DNA of 64,000 bases from Mesorhizobium australicum (GTDB lineage: Bacteria > Pseudomonadota > Alphaproteobacteria > Rhizobiales > Rhizobiaceae): assembly GCF_900177325.1 (NCBI RefSeq), contig NZ_FXBL01000004.1, positions 2,108,001 through 2,172,000 on the forward strand. The letters are read 5' to 3'. Shown piece by piece: positions 46,049 to 56,096 of the stretch. The notes beneath the pieces were generated by a model. That model ran no database searches and had not been told where the DNA came from. It was given only the letters and a program-made list of their open reading frames with translations. Made by a program: the position numbers and the translations under genes. Positions within the stretch are counted from its first letter, which is position 1. Each line of letters begins with the position of its first letter.

Positions 46049-47605
46049 ATGCGCCCGCTTCCCGATGATGTGGAGTTGGACCGAGTGACGTTCAAGCCGG
46101 TGGCCGATGCAAGGCCGAACACCTTTGAATTCGAGACAACGCCGCTGGTGAAACCAACCGGCTTTCGCGAATACGACGCGCGCTGGTGGTTCGGTCATCC
46201 AGGCTCCGACAAGGCGCCCGAACTGAACCTGATCGGCGTGCAGGCGCTCGGCATGGGCCTCGGCACGATGATTCGCCGCGCCGGCATCGCACCCAACATC
46301 GTCGTCGGGCATGACTTCCGTTCCTATTCGCTGTCCATCAAGCTGGCGCTGACGGCGGGTCTGATGGCCGCCGGGGCACGGGTGAAGGACATTGGGCTGG
46401 CGCTGTCGCCGATGGCCTATTTCGCGCAGTTCGCGCTGGACTGCCCTTCGGTCGCGATGGTGACCGCCTCGCACAACGAGAACGGCTGGACCGGCGTGAA
46501 GATGGGTTCGGCGCGGCCGCTGACCTTCGGGCCGGACGAGATGGCCGAGCTGAAGCGCATCGTGCTTGCCGGAGACTTCGATCTCGCGGGCGAGGGCTCC
46601 TACGAGTTCGTGGAGAATTTCCGCGAGACCTATCTCGCGGACCTGACCAAGGGCGTGAAGATCGGCCGCAAACTCAAGGTCGTCGCGGCCTGTGGCAACG
46701 GCACCGCCGGGGCGTTCGCGCCGCAGATGCTGGAGGCGATCGGCTGTGAGGTGGTGCCGCTTGACGTCGAGCTTGACCATACCTTCCCGCGCTACAATCC
46801 CAATCCCGAAGACATGAAGATGCTGCACGCCATCCGCGACGAGGTGCTGCGCACCGGCGCTGACGTCGGTCTCGGCTTCGACGGTGACGGCGACCGCTGC
46901 GGCGTGGTCGACAACGAGGGCAGCGAGATTTTCGCCGACAAGGTGGGCGTCATGCTCGCGCGCGACATTTCGGGCGAGCATCCGGGATCGCGTTTCGTGG
47001 TCGACGTGAAGTCGACCGGCCTGTTCATGACCGATCCGGTGCTGAAGGCGAACGGAGCGGTCACCGACTACTGGAAGACCGGCCATTCGCACATCAAGCG
47101 GCGGGTGAAGGAACTCGACGCGATCGCCGGGTTCGAGAAGTCCGGCCACTTCTTCTTCAACCCGCCGATCGGCCGCGGCTATGACGACGGGCTGGTGACG
47201 GCGATCGCGGTCTGCCGGATGCTCGACCGGAATCCGGGGAAGTCGATGGCCGATCTCTACCGCGACCTGCCGCTGACCTTCGGCTCGCCGACGATGTCGC
47301 CGCACTGCGCCGACGAGGTGAAATACGACGTGGCGGACCGCGTCGTGAAGCGCTTCCAGGCGATGCGCGAGAAAGGCGAGACGGTCGCGGGGCAGAAGAT
47401 CGCTGACCTGGTGACGGTGAACGGCGTGCGCGTCGTCGCGGAGGACGGCACCTGGGGCCTGGTGCGCGCCTCGTCCAACAAGCCGGAACTGGTGGTGGTG
47501 GTCGAGAGCCCTGTCTCGGAGGAGCGCAAGCGCCAGATGTTCTTTGCCGTCGATGCCGTGCTGCGGGAGAACCCGGAAGTCGGCGCTTACAACCAGACGA
47601 TCTGA
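46049..47605 (+). CDS. phosphomannomutase/phosphoglucomutase (ManB type)
   Basis: Alpha-D-phosphohexomutase of 518 residues. Active serine Ser141 is in VTASHNENGWTG, the metal loop is GFDGDGDRCGVVD, and the sugar loop is GFEKSGHFFF. It follows a strong ribosome site, GGAGGAGGGA. It is related to NoeK/ExoC-type enzymes of rhizobia and makes mannose 1-phosphate. The guanylyltransferase-isomerase fusion starts 8 bp downstream, so the pair can make GDP-mannose from fructose 6-phosphate. Distinct from the pgm at 37420. Confidence 0.9.
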   Translation: MRPLPDDVELDRVTFKPVADARPNTFEFETTPLVKPTGFREYDARWWFGHPGSDKAPELNLIGVQALGMGLGTMIRRAGIAPNIVVGHDFRSYSLSIKLALTAGLMAAGARVKDIGLALSPMAYFAQFALDCPSVAMVTASHNENGWTGVKMGSARPLTFGPDEMAELKRIVLAGDFDLAGEGSYEFVENFRETYLADLTKGVKIGRKLKVVAACGNGTAGAFAPQMLEAIGCEVVPLDVELDHTFPRYNPNPEDMKMLHAIRDEVLRTGADVGLGFDGDGDRCGVVDNEGSEIFADKVGVMLARDISGEHPGSRFVVDVKSTGLFMTDPVLKANGAVTDYWKTGHSHIKRRVKELDAIAGFEKSGHFFFNPPIGRGYDDGLVTAIAVCRMLDRNPGKSMADLYRDLPLTFGSPTMSPHCADEVKYDVADRVVKRFQAMREKGETVAGQKIADLVTVNGVRVVAEDGTWGLVRASSNKPELVVVVESPVSEERKRQMFFAVDAVLRENPEVGAYNQTI

Positions 47606-47613
47606 GGTCGCCG

Positions 47614-49836
47614 ATGGCCGCCGCGATCTCCTGTTTCGTGATGAGCGGCGGCGTCGGATCGCGGCTGTGGCCACTGTCGCGCGAGGACAATCCGAAGCAG
47701 TTCCACGATCTGGCCGGCGACGGTTCGATGCTGGTGCGCACCATCCGGCGGCTACGAGCACGCACGGCCGGGGCGGCGCCGGTGAGCCTGATCGCCTCGG
47801 AGCGGCATGCCGAGCGCGTGAGAGACGACCTCGCCGGCCTCGACCTCGGCGGCGGCATGGCCGTGTTCGAACCGATGGGGCGCAACACGGCGGTGGCGGT
47901 AGCGGTTGCTGCAGTGCTGGTTCTTGAGAAGGGCGACGGGCTGGCGCTGGTGGTGCCGTCCGACCACTCGATCTCGACCGACCGCCAGTTCTGGGAGACG
48001 ATCGAGAAAGGCGTTCCGGCGGCCGAGGCGGGGCAGCTCGTCGTTTTCGGCGTCAGGCCGACGCATCCGGAAACCGGCTACGGCTATATCGAGGCGGACG
48101 GCGACGGCGACGTGCGGGCGGTGCGCCGCTTCGTCGAAAAGCCGGACCTTGCGACCGCCGAATCCTATCTCGCCGCTGGCACCTTCTTCTGGAACGCAGG
48201 CATGTTCCTGTTTCGCGCCAGCGCGATGCGGGATGCGTTCCTGAAACTGCAGCCGGAGATCTGGTCGCAGGCAGAGCAGGCCTGCCGGGCGGCGGCGCGC
48301 GAGGTGTCGGGGCTCTACCTGCCACAGGAAATCTATGCGGCCGTGCCGTCGATCTCGGTCGACTACGCGATCATGGAGAAGACGGCCGGCATCGCCATGG
48401 TGCCGGCAGGCTTCCGCTGGAACGACCTCGGCTCCTGGCAGTCGCTGCTGGAGGTGAGCCCGACGGATGCGGACGGCAACGTGGTCGTCGGCGATGTGGT
48501 CGCGATCGACACGGAAAACTCCTATCTGCGCAGCCAGGGGCGGCTTCTGTCCGTCATCGGCATGAAGGACGTGGCGATCGTGGCGACCGCGGATGCGACC
48601 TTCGTGGCGCCCGTCTCGCAGAGCCAGAACGTCAAGAAGATCGTCGAGCGGCTGGAGAAGAGCGGTCGGCTGGAGACGAAGTTCACGCCGGCGCAGGACC
48701 GCGTCATCGCCAACGGCGCCTGGCTGCCGCGCGTGCGCCACTGGCTGTTCGAAGAGGCGCTGCCCTTGTGGTCGACCGCTGCGATCGACGAACGGTATGG
48801 CGGCTATTACGAGGCGATGGGCTTCGACCGCCGGCCGATCCCGCGGCCGAAGCGCATGCGCACCATGGCGCGGCAGATCTTCGCCTTCTCGGTGGCCAAG
48901 ACCTATGGCTGGGACGGGCCGTCGGAGAAGCTGATCGCCCACGGCGTCGATTTCATCGCCGCGAAGGGCCGCACGGCCGACGGCGGCTGGGTGCGCACGC
49001 TCGACGTCGACGGAACGGTGCTGGACGCCACCGAGGACGCCTACGACCATGCCTGCGTGCTTCTGGCGCTGGCGCATGCGCACCGCGCCGGCAATCCGGA
49101 CGCGCTGGCGCTCGGCGAGGCGACTTTCGCCTTCCTCGACGACAGGCTGGAGGACCGCAACATGCGCGGCTTCCTCGAGACCTCGCAGGGCGAGGGGTTG
49201 CGCCGCACCAACCCGCACATGCATCTGCTGGAAGCCTTCCTCGCCTGGTACGACGCGACCGGAAACCGGCAGTATCTGCGCCGGGCATCCCGGATCATCG
49301 ACCTGTTCCGCAGCCATTTCTTCGATGCGGATTCCTGGACGATCGGCGAATATTTCGACGACGACTGGAGGCCTGCGGAAGGCGAGAAGGGCCAGTGGAC
49401 AGAGCCCGGGCATCATTTCGAGTGGGCCGCGCTGCTCGTCGAGTTCGCCCGCCAGAGCGGCCAGAAGGATCTCGTCGCCTTTGCGCGAAAACTCTACGCC
49501 TCGGCGATCGCCAACGGGTTGAACCGCGCGACGGGCCTCGCCTACGGCGCCGTGTCGCGCGAGGGCATCCCGCTGGAGCGCACGTCGCGCAGCTGGCCGC
49601 AGACCGAGGCGATCAAGGCGGCGATGGCGCTGGACGACACCGGCGGGCCGGACATGAAGCCGGAGATCGAGGCCCGCCTCGGCCGCCTGTTCCGCTGGCA
49701 CATTGACCCCGCGCCCTCGGGACTGTGGATCGACCTGATCGACGAGCGGGGCCGGGCGCTCGCCAAGGACGCGCCGGCGAGCATCCTCTACCACATCGTC
49801 ACCGCGCTCTCGGCCTATATGAAGCGGTATGGGTAG
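47614..49836 (+). CDS. mannose-1-phosphate guanylyltransferase fused to AGE-family mannose-6-phosphate isomerase
   Basis: A 740-residue bifunctional enzyme. Residues 1 to about 350 are the nucleotidyltransferase (SGGVGSRLWPLSREDNPKQF, RRFVEKPDLATA, NAGMFLFRA, VSQSQNVKKIVERL). Residues about 360-740 are an alpha/alpha-barrel AGE-family domain (DERYGGYYEAMGFDR, RTMARQIFAFSVAKTYGW, ATEDAYDHACVLLALAHAHRAG, WTEPGHHFEWAALLVEFAR, RSWPQTEAIKAAMAL), like the AGE-type Pmi of S. meliloti. The usual ManC partner is instead a cupin isomerase domain. With the mutase upstream it would complete GDP-mannose synthesis for surface glycans. Confidence 0.88.
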   Translation: MAAAISCFVMSGGVGSRLWPLSREDNPKQFHDLAGDGSMLVRTIRRLRARTAGAAPVSLIASERHAERVRDDLAGLDLGGGMAVFEPMGRNTAVAVAVAAVLVLEKGDGLALVVPSDHSISTDRQFWETIEKGVPAAEAGQLVVFGVRPTHPETGYGYIEADGDGDVRAVRRFVEKPDLATAESYLAAGTFFWNAGMFLFRASAMRDAFLKLQPEIWSQAEQACRAAAREVSGLYLPQEIYAAVPSISVDYAIMEKTAGIAMVPAGFRWNDLGSWQSLLEVSPTDADGNVVVGDVVAIDTENSYLRSQGRLLSVIGMKDVAIVATADATFVAPVSQSQNVKKIVERLEKSGRLETKFTPAQDRVIANGAWLPRVRHWLFEEALPLWSTAAIDERYGGYYEAMGFDRRPIPRPKRMRTMARQIFAFSVAKTYGWDGPSEKLIAHGVDFIAAKGRTADGGWVRTLDVDGTVLDATEDAYDHACVLLALAHAHRAGNPDALALGEATFAFLDDRLEDRNMRGFLETSQGEGLRRTNPHMHLLEAFLAWYDATGNRQYLRRASRIIDLFRSHFFDADSWTIGEYFDDDWRPAEGEKGQWTEPGHHFEWAALLVEFARQSGQKDLVAFARKLYASAIANGLNRATGLAYGAVSREGIPLERTSRSWPQTEAIKAAMALDDTGGPDMKPEIEARLGRLFRWHIDPAPSGLWIDLIDERGRALAKDAPASILYHIVTALSAYMKRYG

Positions 49837-49902
49837 GTTGATCCAGCGCAAGGCGCGCTAGCCGACGGGTCGCCATCTTTGCTCCAGATTGGAGCGAGCG
49901 CC

Positions 49903-50484
49903 ATGCCGAAGAAGATACTGGTCATCAACGGTCACCCGGACCCGCGGCCGGAGCGTTTTGTCCATGCGCTCGCGGCGGCCTATGCGGAGGGGGCGGAGGC
50001 GGGCGGGCATGAAGTGCGGCGGCTTGCGATCGGCGAGCTCGACATTCCGGTGCTGCGGCGGCGGGAGGACTGGGAGAACGGGCCGGTTCCGCAGCCGCTG
50101 AGCGATGCGGCGGGCTCGATCGCCTGGGCCGATCATCTGGTCATCGTCTATCCGCTGTGGCTGGGCGATGTGCCGGCGCTGCTCAAGGCTTTTCTCGAGC
50201 AATTGGGACGGCCGGGCGTGGCGATCGACAAGGGGGCAAGGTCGCTGGCACCGGGCTTGTGGAAGGGCAAGTCGGCGCGGCTTGTCGTCACGATGGGCAT
50301 GCCGGCCTTCGTCTACAACTGGTATTTCGGCGCGCATTCGGTGAAGAGCCTGAAGCGCAACATCCTCAATTTCGTCGGCATCTCGCCGGTGCGCTCCTCG
50401 ATCGTCGGCATGGTCGAGGGAGCGGCGGACAGCCGGGCGGAATGGCTGGAGACGATGCGGACGCTGGGTCGTAAGGCTCAGTAA
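49903..50484 (+). CDS. flavodoxin-fold NAD(P)H quinone reductase-like protein
   Basis: A 193-residue cytoplasmic flavoprotein of the NQO1/MdaB/KefF flavodoxin-like group. It opens with [29 protein letters not shown] and has [24 protein letters not shown], the FMN/FAD-binding pattern, then [28 protein letters not shown] 49903 follows GGAGCGAG. The substrate is unknown. Its end overlaps the convergent betB by 7 bp. Confidence 0.83.
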   Translation: MPKKILVINGHPDPRPERFVHALAAAYAEGAEAGGHEVRRLAIGELDIPVLRRREDWENGPVPQPLSDAAGSIAWADHLVIVYPLWLGDVPALLKAFLEQLGRPGVAIDKGARSLAPGLWKGKSARLVVTMGMPAFVYNWYFGAHSVKSLKRNILNFVGISPVRSSIVGMVEGAADSRAEWLETMRTLGRKAQ

Positions 50485-51941
50485 GGGCTCTCGACGCTCC
50501 CGGTCTCGACATAGACCGACTTCACCTGGCTGTAGTGGCGCAGCGCCTCCAGCGAGTTCTCTCGGCCGATGCCGGAACTCTTCGCGCCGCCGAAGGGGAT
50601 TTCGACCGGCGAGAGATTGTAGTGGTTGATCCAGAGCGTTCCCGCCTGGAGGTCCGCCACGACGCGATGGGCGCGGGCCATGTCCTGCGTGAAGACGCCG
50701 GCCGAAAGGCCGAACTCGGTGTCGTTGGCGCGGGCGATTACTTCGTCCTCTTCGTCAAAGGACAGCACGCTCATCACCGGCCCGAAGATCTCTTCCCGCG
50801 CGATGGTCATGTCGTCGGTCACGCCGGTGAAGACGGTCGGCTCGACATAGAAGCCGTTCTCGAAGCCCTGCAGCTTCGGTGCGCCGCCGCCGGTGGCGAG
50901 GGTGGCGCCTTCCTTCTTGCCGATCTCGATATAGCCCAGCACCTTGTCGTGCTGCGCCTTGTTGATGAGCGGCCCCATCTGCGTCTCGGGGTCGAGCGGG
51001 TCGCCGAGCCGGATCTTCTTGGTGCGCTCGACGAGGCGGTCGACGAAGCGGTCGTGCATGCCTTTCTGGACGAAGACGCGGGTGCCGTTGGAGCAGACCT
51101 GGCCGGTCGAATAGAAATTGCCGAGCATGGCGCCGGAAATAGCGTTCTCGAGGTCTGCATCCTCGAAGACGATGAGCGGCGACTTGCCGCCGAGCTCCAT
51201 CGTCGCGTGTTTCATCTGCGAGCCGGCGAGCGCCAGTACCTTCTTGCCGGTCGGCACCGAGCCGGTGAGGGACACTTTTGCCACGACCGGGTGGCCGGCG
51301 AGCGCGGCACCTACATCGCCATAGCCCTGCACCACGTTGAACAGGCCGTCCGGCAGGCCGGCCTCGGTGTAGATCTCGGCCAGTGCAAGGGCGGAGAGCG
51401 GCGTGTTCTCCGACGGCTTGAAGATCATCGCATTGCCCATGGCGAGCGCGGGCGCCGATTTCCATCCCGCGCCCTGGATCGGATAGTTCCAGGCGCCGAT
51501 GCCGACGCAGACGCCGAGCGGCTCGCGTCGCGTGTAGGCGAAGGGCCCGCCGAGATCGACATAGTCGCCGTGGAAGGCGGCGACCGCGCCGCCGAAGAAT
51601 TCGAGCGCGTCGGCGGCAGAGGCCGGGTCGGCGACCAGCGTCTCCTGGATCGCCTTGCCGGTGTCGAGTGTCTCCAGCCGCGCCAGTTCGGCGTTGCGTG
51701 CGCGCAAAATGTCGGAGGCGCGGCGCAGGATGCGGCCGCGCTCGACCGGCTTCAGCCGCGCCCAGGCGGGTTGCGCGGCGCGGGCCGCCTCCACCGCCAG
51801 TTCCACGACGTTTGGCGTCGCTGAATGGAGCGTCGCGATGGTTTCGCCGGTGGCGGGATAGATGACCGGCAGCGCCTTGCCGCCTTCATCCTCGACAAAG
51901 CGGCCGTTGATGTAGTGCGAGGCTTTCGGCTGGGCGGTCAT
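50478..51941 (-). CDS. betB: betaine aldehyde dehydrogenase BetB
   Basis: NAD-dependent dehydrogenase of 487 residues that converts betaine aldehyde to glycine betaine, the final step of choline oxidation. Catalytic Cys283 lies in [13 protein letters not shown] and general base Glu249 in [16 protein letters not shown]; the spacing matches E. coli BetB. The length is standard. It is transcribed leftward after betA and a small membrane-protein gene, 17 bp downstream of the latter. Its 3' end overlaps the convergent reductase gene by 7 bp. Confidence 0.94.
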   Translation of the reverse strand: MTAQPKASHYINGRFVEDEGGKALPVIYPATGETIATLHSATPNVVELAVEAARAAQPAWARLKPVERGRILRRASDILRARNAELARLETLDTGKAIQETLVADPASAADALEFFGGAVAAFHGDYVDLGGPFAYTRREPLGVCVGIGAWNYPIQGAGWKSAPALAMGNAMIFKPSENTPLSALALAEIYTEAGLPDGLFNVVQGYGDVGAALAGHPVVAKVSLTGSVPTGKKVLALAGSQMKHATMELGGKSPLIVFEDADLENAISGAMLGNFYSTGQVCSNGTRVFVQKGMHDRFVDRLVERTKKIRLGDPLDPETQMGPLINKAQHDKVLGYIEIGKKEGATLATGGGAPKLQGFENGFYVEPTVFTGVTDDMTIAREEIFGPVMSVLSFDEEDEVIARANDTEFGLSAGVFTQDMARAHRVVADLQAGTLWINHYNLSPVEIPFGGAKSSGIGRENSLEALRHYSQVKSVYVETGSVESPY

Positions 51942-51958
51942 GCGGCGCTCCTGCGGCG

Positions 51959-52105
51959 TCAGTTCTTCTGGATGGACAGGCCGTTCTGGTCGACCTTGAT
52001 CTCGACGCCTTCCGGCTTCGATTGCTCGCGCCAGACATAGATGCCGAGCACGACGACGACGGCGGCCAGCACGCCGATGATCAGGTAGAGATTATTGGTC
52101 TTCAT
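51959..52105 (-). CDS. 48-residue single-pass membrane protein in the bet operon
   Basis: A small gene easy to overlook: ATG at 52103-52105, TGA at 51959-51961. The protein has one hydrophobic helix (about residues 6-24, [20 protein letters not shown]) and a charged tail ending [11 protein letters not shown]. It lies between betA (60 bp) and betB (17 bp) on the same strand with tight spacing, so it is probably translated as part of the operon. No function is known to me. The tail would face one side of the inner membrane; orientation cannot be decided firmly. Confidence 0.72.
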   Translation of the reverse strand: MKTNNLYLIIGVLAAVVVVLGIYVWREQSKPEGVEIKVDQNGLSIQKN

Positions 52106-52164
52106 TGTCTGTTCCTTGCTGTTTCAACCCTCATAGCCCGCGCGCGTCCGATGCGGAAGCCGCG

Positions 52165-53823
52165 TTACCGGTCGCTCTCGCGCCAGCGTGGGTTGATCCA
52201 GGGCTCCTGATTGGAGGGCGGCAGCGGCGTCTTGCCGAGGATGTGGTCGGAGGCCTTCTCGCCGGTCATGATCGACGGCGCGTTGAGATTGCCGTTGGTG
52301 ACGCGCGGGAAGATCGAGGAATCGGCGACCCGCAGGCCGTCGACGCCGATCACCCGGCATTCCGGGTCGACCACGGCGTGACGGTCGTCGGCACGGCCCA
52401 TCCGACAGGTGCCGCAGGGGTGGTAGGCGCTCTCGACATGCTCGCGGATGAAGTCGTCCAGCTCTTCGTCGGTCTGCACATGGCTGCCGGGCGAGATCTC
52501 CTTGCCGCGATAGGGTGCAAAGGCCTCCTGGCCGAAGATCTCGCGGGTGAGGCGGATAGAGTGGCGAAAGTCAGCCCAGTCGTCGCGGTGCGACATGTAG
52601 TTGAAGCGGATCACCGGCGGCATTGCGGGTTCGGCCGAGCGCAGCGTGATCGAGCCGCGCGACTTAGAGCGCATCGGCCCGACATGCGCCTGGAAGCCGT
52701 GCGATTTGGCCGCCGACTTGCCGTCGTAGCGCATGGCGGCCGGCAGGAAATGGTACTGGATATCGGGATAGTCCACGCCAGCCTTCGAGCGGACGAAGGC
52801 GGCGGCCTCGAAATGGTTGGTGGCGCCGAGCCCATCACCCCAGACGAGCCAGCGCGCGCCGATCAGCGCCTTGGAGAAGGGGTTGAGCACGGAATGCAGC
52901 GTCACCGGCTGGGTGGCTTCCTGCTGGATGTAGAGTTCCAGATGGTCCTGCAGGTTCTGGCCGACGCCGGGCCGGTCGGCGACCATGTCGATGCCGTGTT
53001 CGGCCAGATGCGCGGCGGGTCCGATACCGGAGAGCATCAAGAGCTTGGGCGAGTTGATCGAGGAGGCGGCGAGCACGACCTCGCGTTTTGCCTTAACGAC
53101 CTGAATCTCCGTACCAACCTGGATCTCGACGCCGGTGGCGCGATGATTCTCGATCACAACGCGGCGCGCCATGCCCTTGAGAAGACTCACGTTCGGCCGT
53201 CTGAGCGCCGGCCTCAGATAGGCATTGGCGGCCGACCAGCGGCGGCCCATGTGGATGGTCTGCTCCATCCAGCCGAAGCCCTCCTGCTTGGAGCCGTTAT
53301 AGTCCTCGGTGGTCTCGAAGCCCGCCTGTTTTCCTGCCTCGACGAAGGCCCGGTAGAGCGGATTGAACAGCTGGCCGCGTCGCACATGCAGTGGGCCATC
53401 GGTGCCGCGCCAGCCTTCCTCGCCGCCATGCGAATGCTCCATCCGCTTGTAGTAGGGCAGGACGTCGGCATAGGCCCAGCCGACCGCGCCCTGCTCGGCC
53501 CAGTGGTCGAAGTCGCGGGCATGGCCGCGGACATAGACCATGCCGTTGATGGAGGAGGAGCCGCCGATCACCTTGCCGCGCGGGGTTGCGAGCACGCGGT
53601 TGCCGAGATGCGGCTCGGGCTCGGTGCGGAAGCCCCAGTCGTAGAGGCTCATGTTCATCGGGATCGACAGGGCCGAGGGCATCTGAATCAGCGGGCCGAA
53701 ATCCGACCCGCCATGCTCGATGACGATGACCGTGTTCTTGCCGTCCTCGGACAACCGGTAGGCGAGCGCGCAGCCGGCCGAGCCGGCGCCGACGATGACG
53801 AAATCGGCCTCGCGCTGCGCCAT
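52165..53823 (-). CDS. betA: choline dehydrogenase BetA
   Basis: GMC oxidoreductase of 552 residues that oxidises choline to betaine aldehyde. The FAD-binding motif is [17 protein letters not shown] (about residues 8-24), followed by [20 protein letters not shown] and the catalytic-region [12 protein letters not shown] with His468 and [20 protein letters not shown] 53821-53823 shares one base with the betC stop (TGATG). Choline sulfatase, this enzyme and BetB form a complete route from choline-O-sulfate to glycine betaine. Confidence 0.95.
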   Translation of the reverse strand: MAQREADFVIVGAGSAGCALAYRLSEDGKNTVIVIEHGGSDFGPLIQMPSALSIPMNMSLYDWGFRTEPEPHLGNRVLATPRGKVIGGSSSINGMVYVRGHARDFDHWAEQGAVGWAYADVLPYYKRMEHSHGGEEGWRGTDGPLHVRRGQLFNPLYRAFVEAGKQAGFETTEDYNGSKQEGFGWMEQTIHMGRRWSAANAYLRPALRRPNVSLLKGMARRVVIENHRATGVEIQVGTEIQVVKAKREVVLAASSINSPKLLMLSGIGPAAHLAEHGIDMVADRPGVGQNLQDHLELYIQQEATQPVTLHSVLNPFSKALIGARWLVWGDGLGATNHFEAAAFVRSKAGVDYPDIQYHFLPAAMRYDGKSAAKSHGFQAHVGPMRSKSRGSITLRSAEPAMPPVIRFNYMSHRDDWADFRHSIRLTREIFGQEAFAPYRGKEISPGSHVQTDEELDDFIREHVESAYHPCGTCRMGRADDRHAVVDPECRVIGVDGLRVADSSIFPRVTNGNLNAPSIMTGEKASDHILGKTPLPPSNQEPWINPRWRESDR

Positions 53824-55346
53824 CACTCGCCCCTCGGCCAGCGTTTGGACTCTTCCAGCACGTTCAGGTCCATGTGGTTGCGCATGTAGCGCTCGGACGC
53901 CTTCTGCAGCGGCTGGAAGTCCCAGGGGTAATAGGAGCCGTTGCGGAGCGCCGGGTAGATCACCCAGCGGCGTGCCTGGCTCTCGCGTACCTCGGCGTCG
54001 AAGCGCGCCATGCCCCAGCGGGCGCGCACGGCGGCCATGAACCTGCCGACGAGGGCGGCGTGGGCCGTATCGGAGGCGAGGTTGTTTGTCTCGAGCGGAT
54101 CGGCGTCGAGGTCGAAGAGCTGCGGCGGATCGAGCTCGCAGTGGACGAACTTGAAGCGTCCGTCGCGGATGGCGACCATCGGCGCGTAGGAGCCTTCGGC
54201 CGCGTATTCGATCAGCACCGGCTCGGCGCGTGGCTCCCCCTTCGCCAGCGGCAGCAGCGACTGGCCGTCGGTCCAGGGCATGATCGCCGACATGTCGATG
54301 CCGGCGAGGTCGCACAGCGTCGGGCAGATGTCGAGGTTCGACACCGGCGTGGTGACGAGGCCTGCGGGCACGTCCTTGCCGGCGATCATCAGCGGCACGC
54401 GGGCCGAGCCCTCGTAGAAATTCATCTTGAACCAGAGGCCGCGCTCGCCGAGCATTTCGCCGTGGTCGGAGCAGAACAGGACGACCGTGTCGTCGGCCAT
54501 GCGGGTGCGCGCGAGCGTGTCGAGGAGCTCGCCCACCTTGTCGTCGATGTAGGAGATGTTGGCGAAATAGCCGCGGCGCGAGCGGCGGATCTGCTCCGGC
54601 TGGATGTCGAAGGACGCATAGTCGCTGGCGAGATAGAGCCGCTGCGAATGTGGGTCCTGATCGGCGTAGGCGATGAAGCCGACGGTTGGTTCAAGATGCG
54701 CGCAGTCCTCGTAAAGATCCCAGTATCTGCGCCGCGCGACGAACGGATCGTGCGGATGGGTGAACGAGACCGTCAGGCACCAGGGACGACGGGCCGGGTC
54801 GTCGTGCTCGCGCGACAACTGGTAGAGCTTCTGGCTGGCGAGGAAGGCGACCTCGTCGTCATATTCGAGCTGGTTGGTGGTCTCGGCGACGCCGGCGCCG
54901 GTGACGGAGCCGAGATTGTGGTACCACCAGTCGATCCGCTCGCCTGGCTTGCGGTAGTCGGGCGTCCAGCCGAAATCGGCCGGGTAGATGTCCGTCGTCA
55001 GCCGCTCCTCGAAGCCGTGCAACTGGTCCGGCCCGACGAAGTGCATCTTGCCCGACAGGCAGGTGTAGTAGCCGGCCGCACGCAGGTGGTGTGCGAAGGT
55101 GGGGATCGAGGAAGCGAACTCGGCGGCGTTGTCGTAGACGCGCGTCCGCGACGGCAGCTGCCCGCTCATGAAGGAGGCGCGGCCAGGCGCGCAGAGCGGC
55201 GAGGCGGTGTAGTTGTTCGCGAACCGCGCCGAGCGGCCGGCCAGCGTCTTGAGGTTCGGGGCATGCAGGAAGTCGGCGGGGCCGTCGGGGAAGAGGGTCC
55301 CGGTCAGCTGGTCGACCATGACGATGAGGATGTTGGGGCGGGTCAT
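53823..55346 (-). CDS. betC: choline-sulfatase BetC
   Basis: Type I sulfatase of 507 residues that hydrolyses choline-O-sulfate to choline and sulfate. The formylglycine motif is CAPGR with Cys52 ([14 protein letters not shown]), metal ligands lie in IVMVDQLTG and [10 protein letters not shown], and the C-terminal extension typical of choline sulfatase is present ([33 protein letters not shown]). There is no signal peptide, as expected for the cytoplasmic enzyme. The gene follows betI by 49 bp and overlaps betA by one base. The released sulfate could be re-used by cysDNC. Confidence 0.95.
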   Translation of the reverse strand: MTRPNILIVMVDQLTGTLFPDGPADFLHAPNLKTLAGRSARFANNYTASPLCAPGRASFMSGQLPSRTRVYDNAAEFASSIPTFAHHLRAAGYYTCLSGKMHFVGPDQLHGFEERLTTDIYPADFGWTPDYRKPGERIDWWYHNLGSVTGAGVAETTNQLEYDDEVAFLASQKLYQLSREHDDPARRPWCLTVSFTHPHDPFVARRRYWDLYEDCAHLEPTVGFIAYADQDPHSQRLYLASDYASFDIQPEQIRRSRRGYFANISYIDDKVGELLDTLARTRMADDTVVLFCSDHGEMLGERGLWFKMNFYEGSARVPLMIAGKDVPAGLVTTPVSNLDICPTLCDLAGIDMSAIMPWTDGQSLLPLAKGEPRAEPVLIEYAAEGSYAPMVAIRDGRFKFVHCELDPPQLFDLDADPLETNNLASDTAHAALVGRFMAAVRARWGMARFDAEVRESQARRWVIYPALRNGSYYPWDFQPLQKASERYMRNHMDLNVLEESKRWPRGE

Positions 55347-55395
55347 CGGAGGCTCTCCAACATGTCCGCCCTGTGGGCGCGGCGGTCCTGATGCT

Positions 55396-55980
55396 TCATC
55401 CCGCCCTCGCCAGATTGAGCGAGACGTAATCCTCGACCAACGCTATGGCCGAGGCGGGGTCGGGCGCGCCGTTCTTGAGCGCGCGGCGGATGTAGAGACC
55501 GTCGATCAGCGCCGCGATGCCTTCCGCGACGTGGAGGGCCTCGCGGCGCGGCAGCAGTCGCAGCAAGGCGTCGGTCAGGTTCGAGTGCAGCCGCCGCGCA
55601 TAGATCGCGAGAAGCCGGCGCATCTCGGGCGAGCGCTGCGCCTCGACGTAGAAGGCGAGCCAGGCGGCCACCACTTCCTCGCCGAATTGCGGCGCGGAGA
55701 AGTTGACCGCGATGATGGCCGACAGCCGCTCGCGCGGCGTCTCGGCCCGTGCGAGTGCGGCTCGCAGCTCGTGGCCGAGATCCGCCAGCAGCGAGCGCAT
55801 CGTGGCCCTGAGCAGATCGTCCTTGGCGCCGAAATAGTGATGTGCGAGCGCCGACGACACACCGGCACGGCCGGCGATCTGCGACATCGTCACGTCGAGC
55901 GAGCCGTGCTCGCCGATGGCGGCCACCGTGGCATCGATCAGCGCGCGGCGGCGCAAGGGTTCCATTCCGATCTTCGGCAT
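55396..55980 (-). CDS. betI: transcriptional repressor BetI
   Basis: TetR-family repressor of 194 residues that responds to choline. It opens [61 protein letters not shown], closely matching BetI, with the conserved C-terminal [26 protein letters not shown]. It leads the leftward betI-betC-betA-betB operon, the order found in Sinorhizobium apart from the inserted small gene. A palindrome 18 bp upstream is the likely operator. Confidence 0.93.
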   Translation of the reverse strand: MPKIGMEPLRRRALIDATVAAIGEHGSLDVTMSQIAGRAGVSSALAHHYFGAKDDLLRATMRSLLADLGHELRAALARAETPRERLSAIIAVNFSAPQFGEEVVAAWLAFYVEAQRSPEMRRLLAIYARRLHSNLTDALLRLLPRREALHVAEGIAALIDGLYIRRALKNGAPDPASAIALVEDYVSLNLARAG

Positions 55981-55998
55981 GGAGCGAGGCTATTTTTT

Positions 55999-56012
55999 AT
56001 TGACGCGTCAAT
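55999..56012. promoter_or_regulatory. palindrome upstream of betI, probable BetI operator
   Basis: ATTGACGCGTCAAT is a perfect 14-bp palindrome in an AT-rich island (runs of T and A on each side), 18 bp from the betI start. Known BetI sites are TTGA...TCAA-like inverted repeats, so this fits. The site also lies 85 bp upstream of the divergent SDR gene, which could share control. Confidence 0.6.
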
Positions 56013-56096
56013 CAATAAAAATACCGCCACCCGATGCCGCGATTGCGTCAGCCGTCCGGTCTTTACGTCGGCGGTGCCTGCGTTCATTCTGACGCG

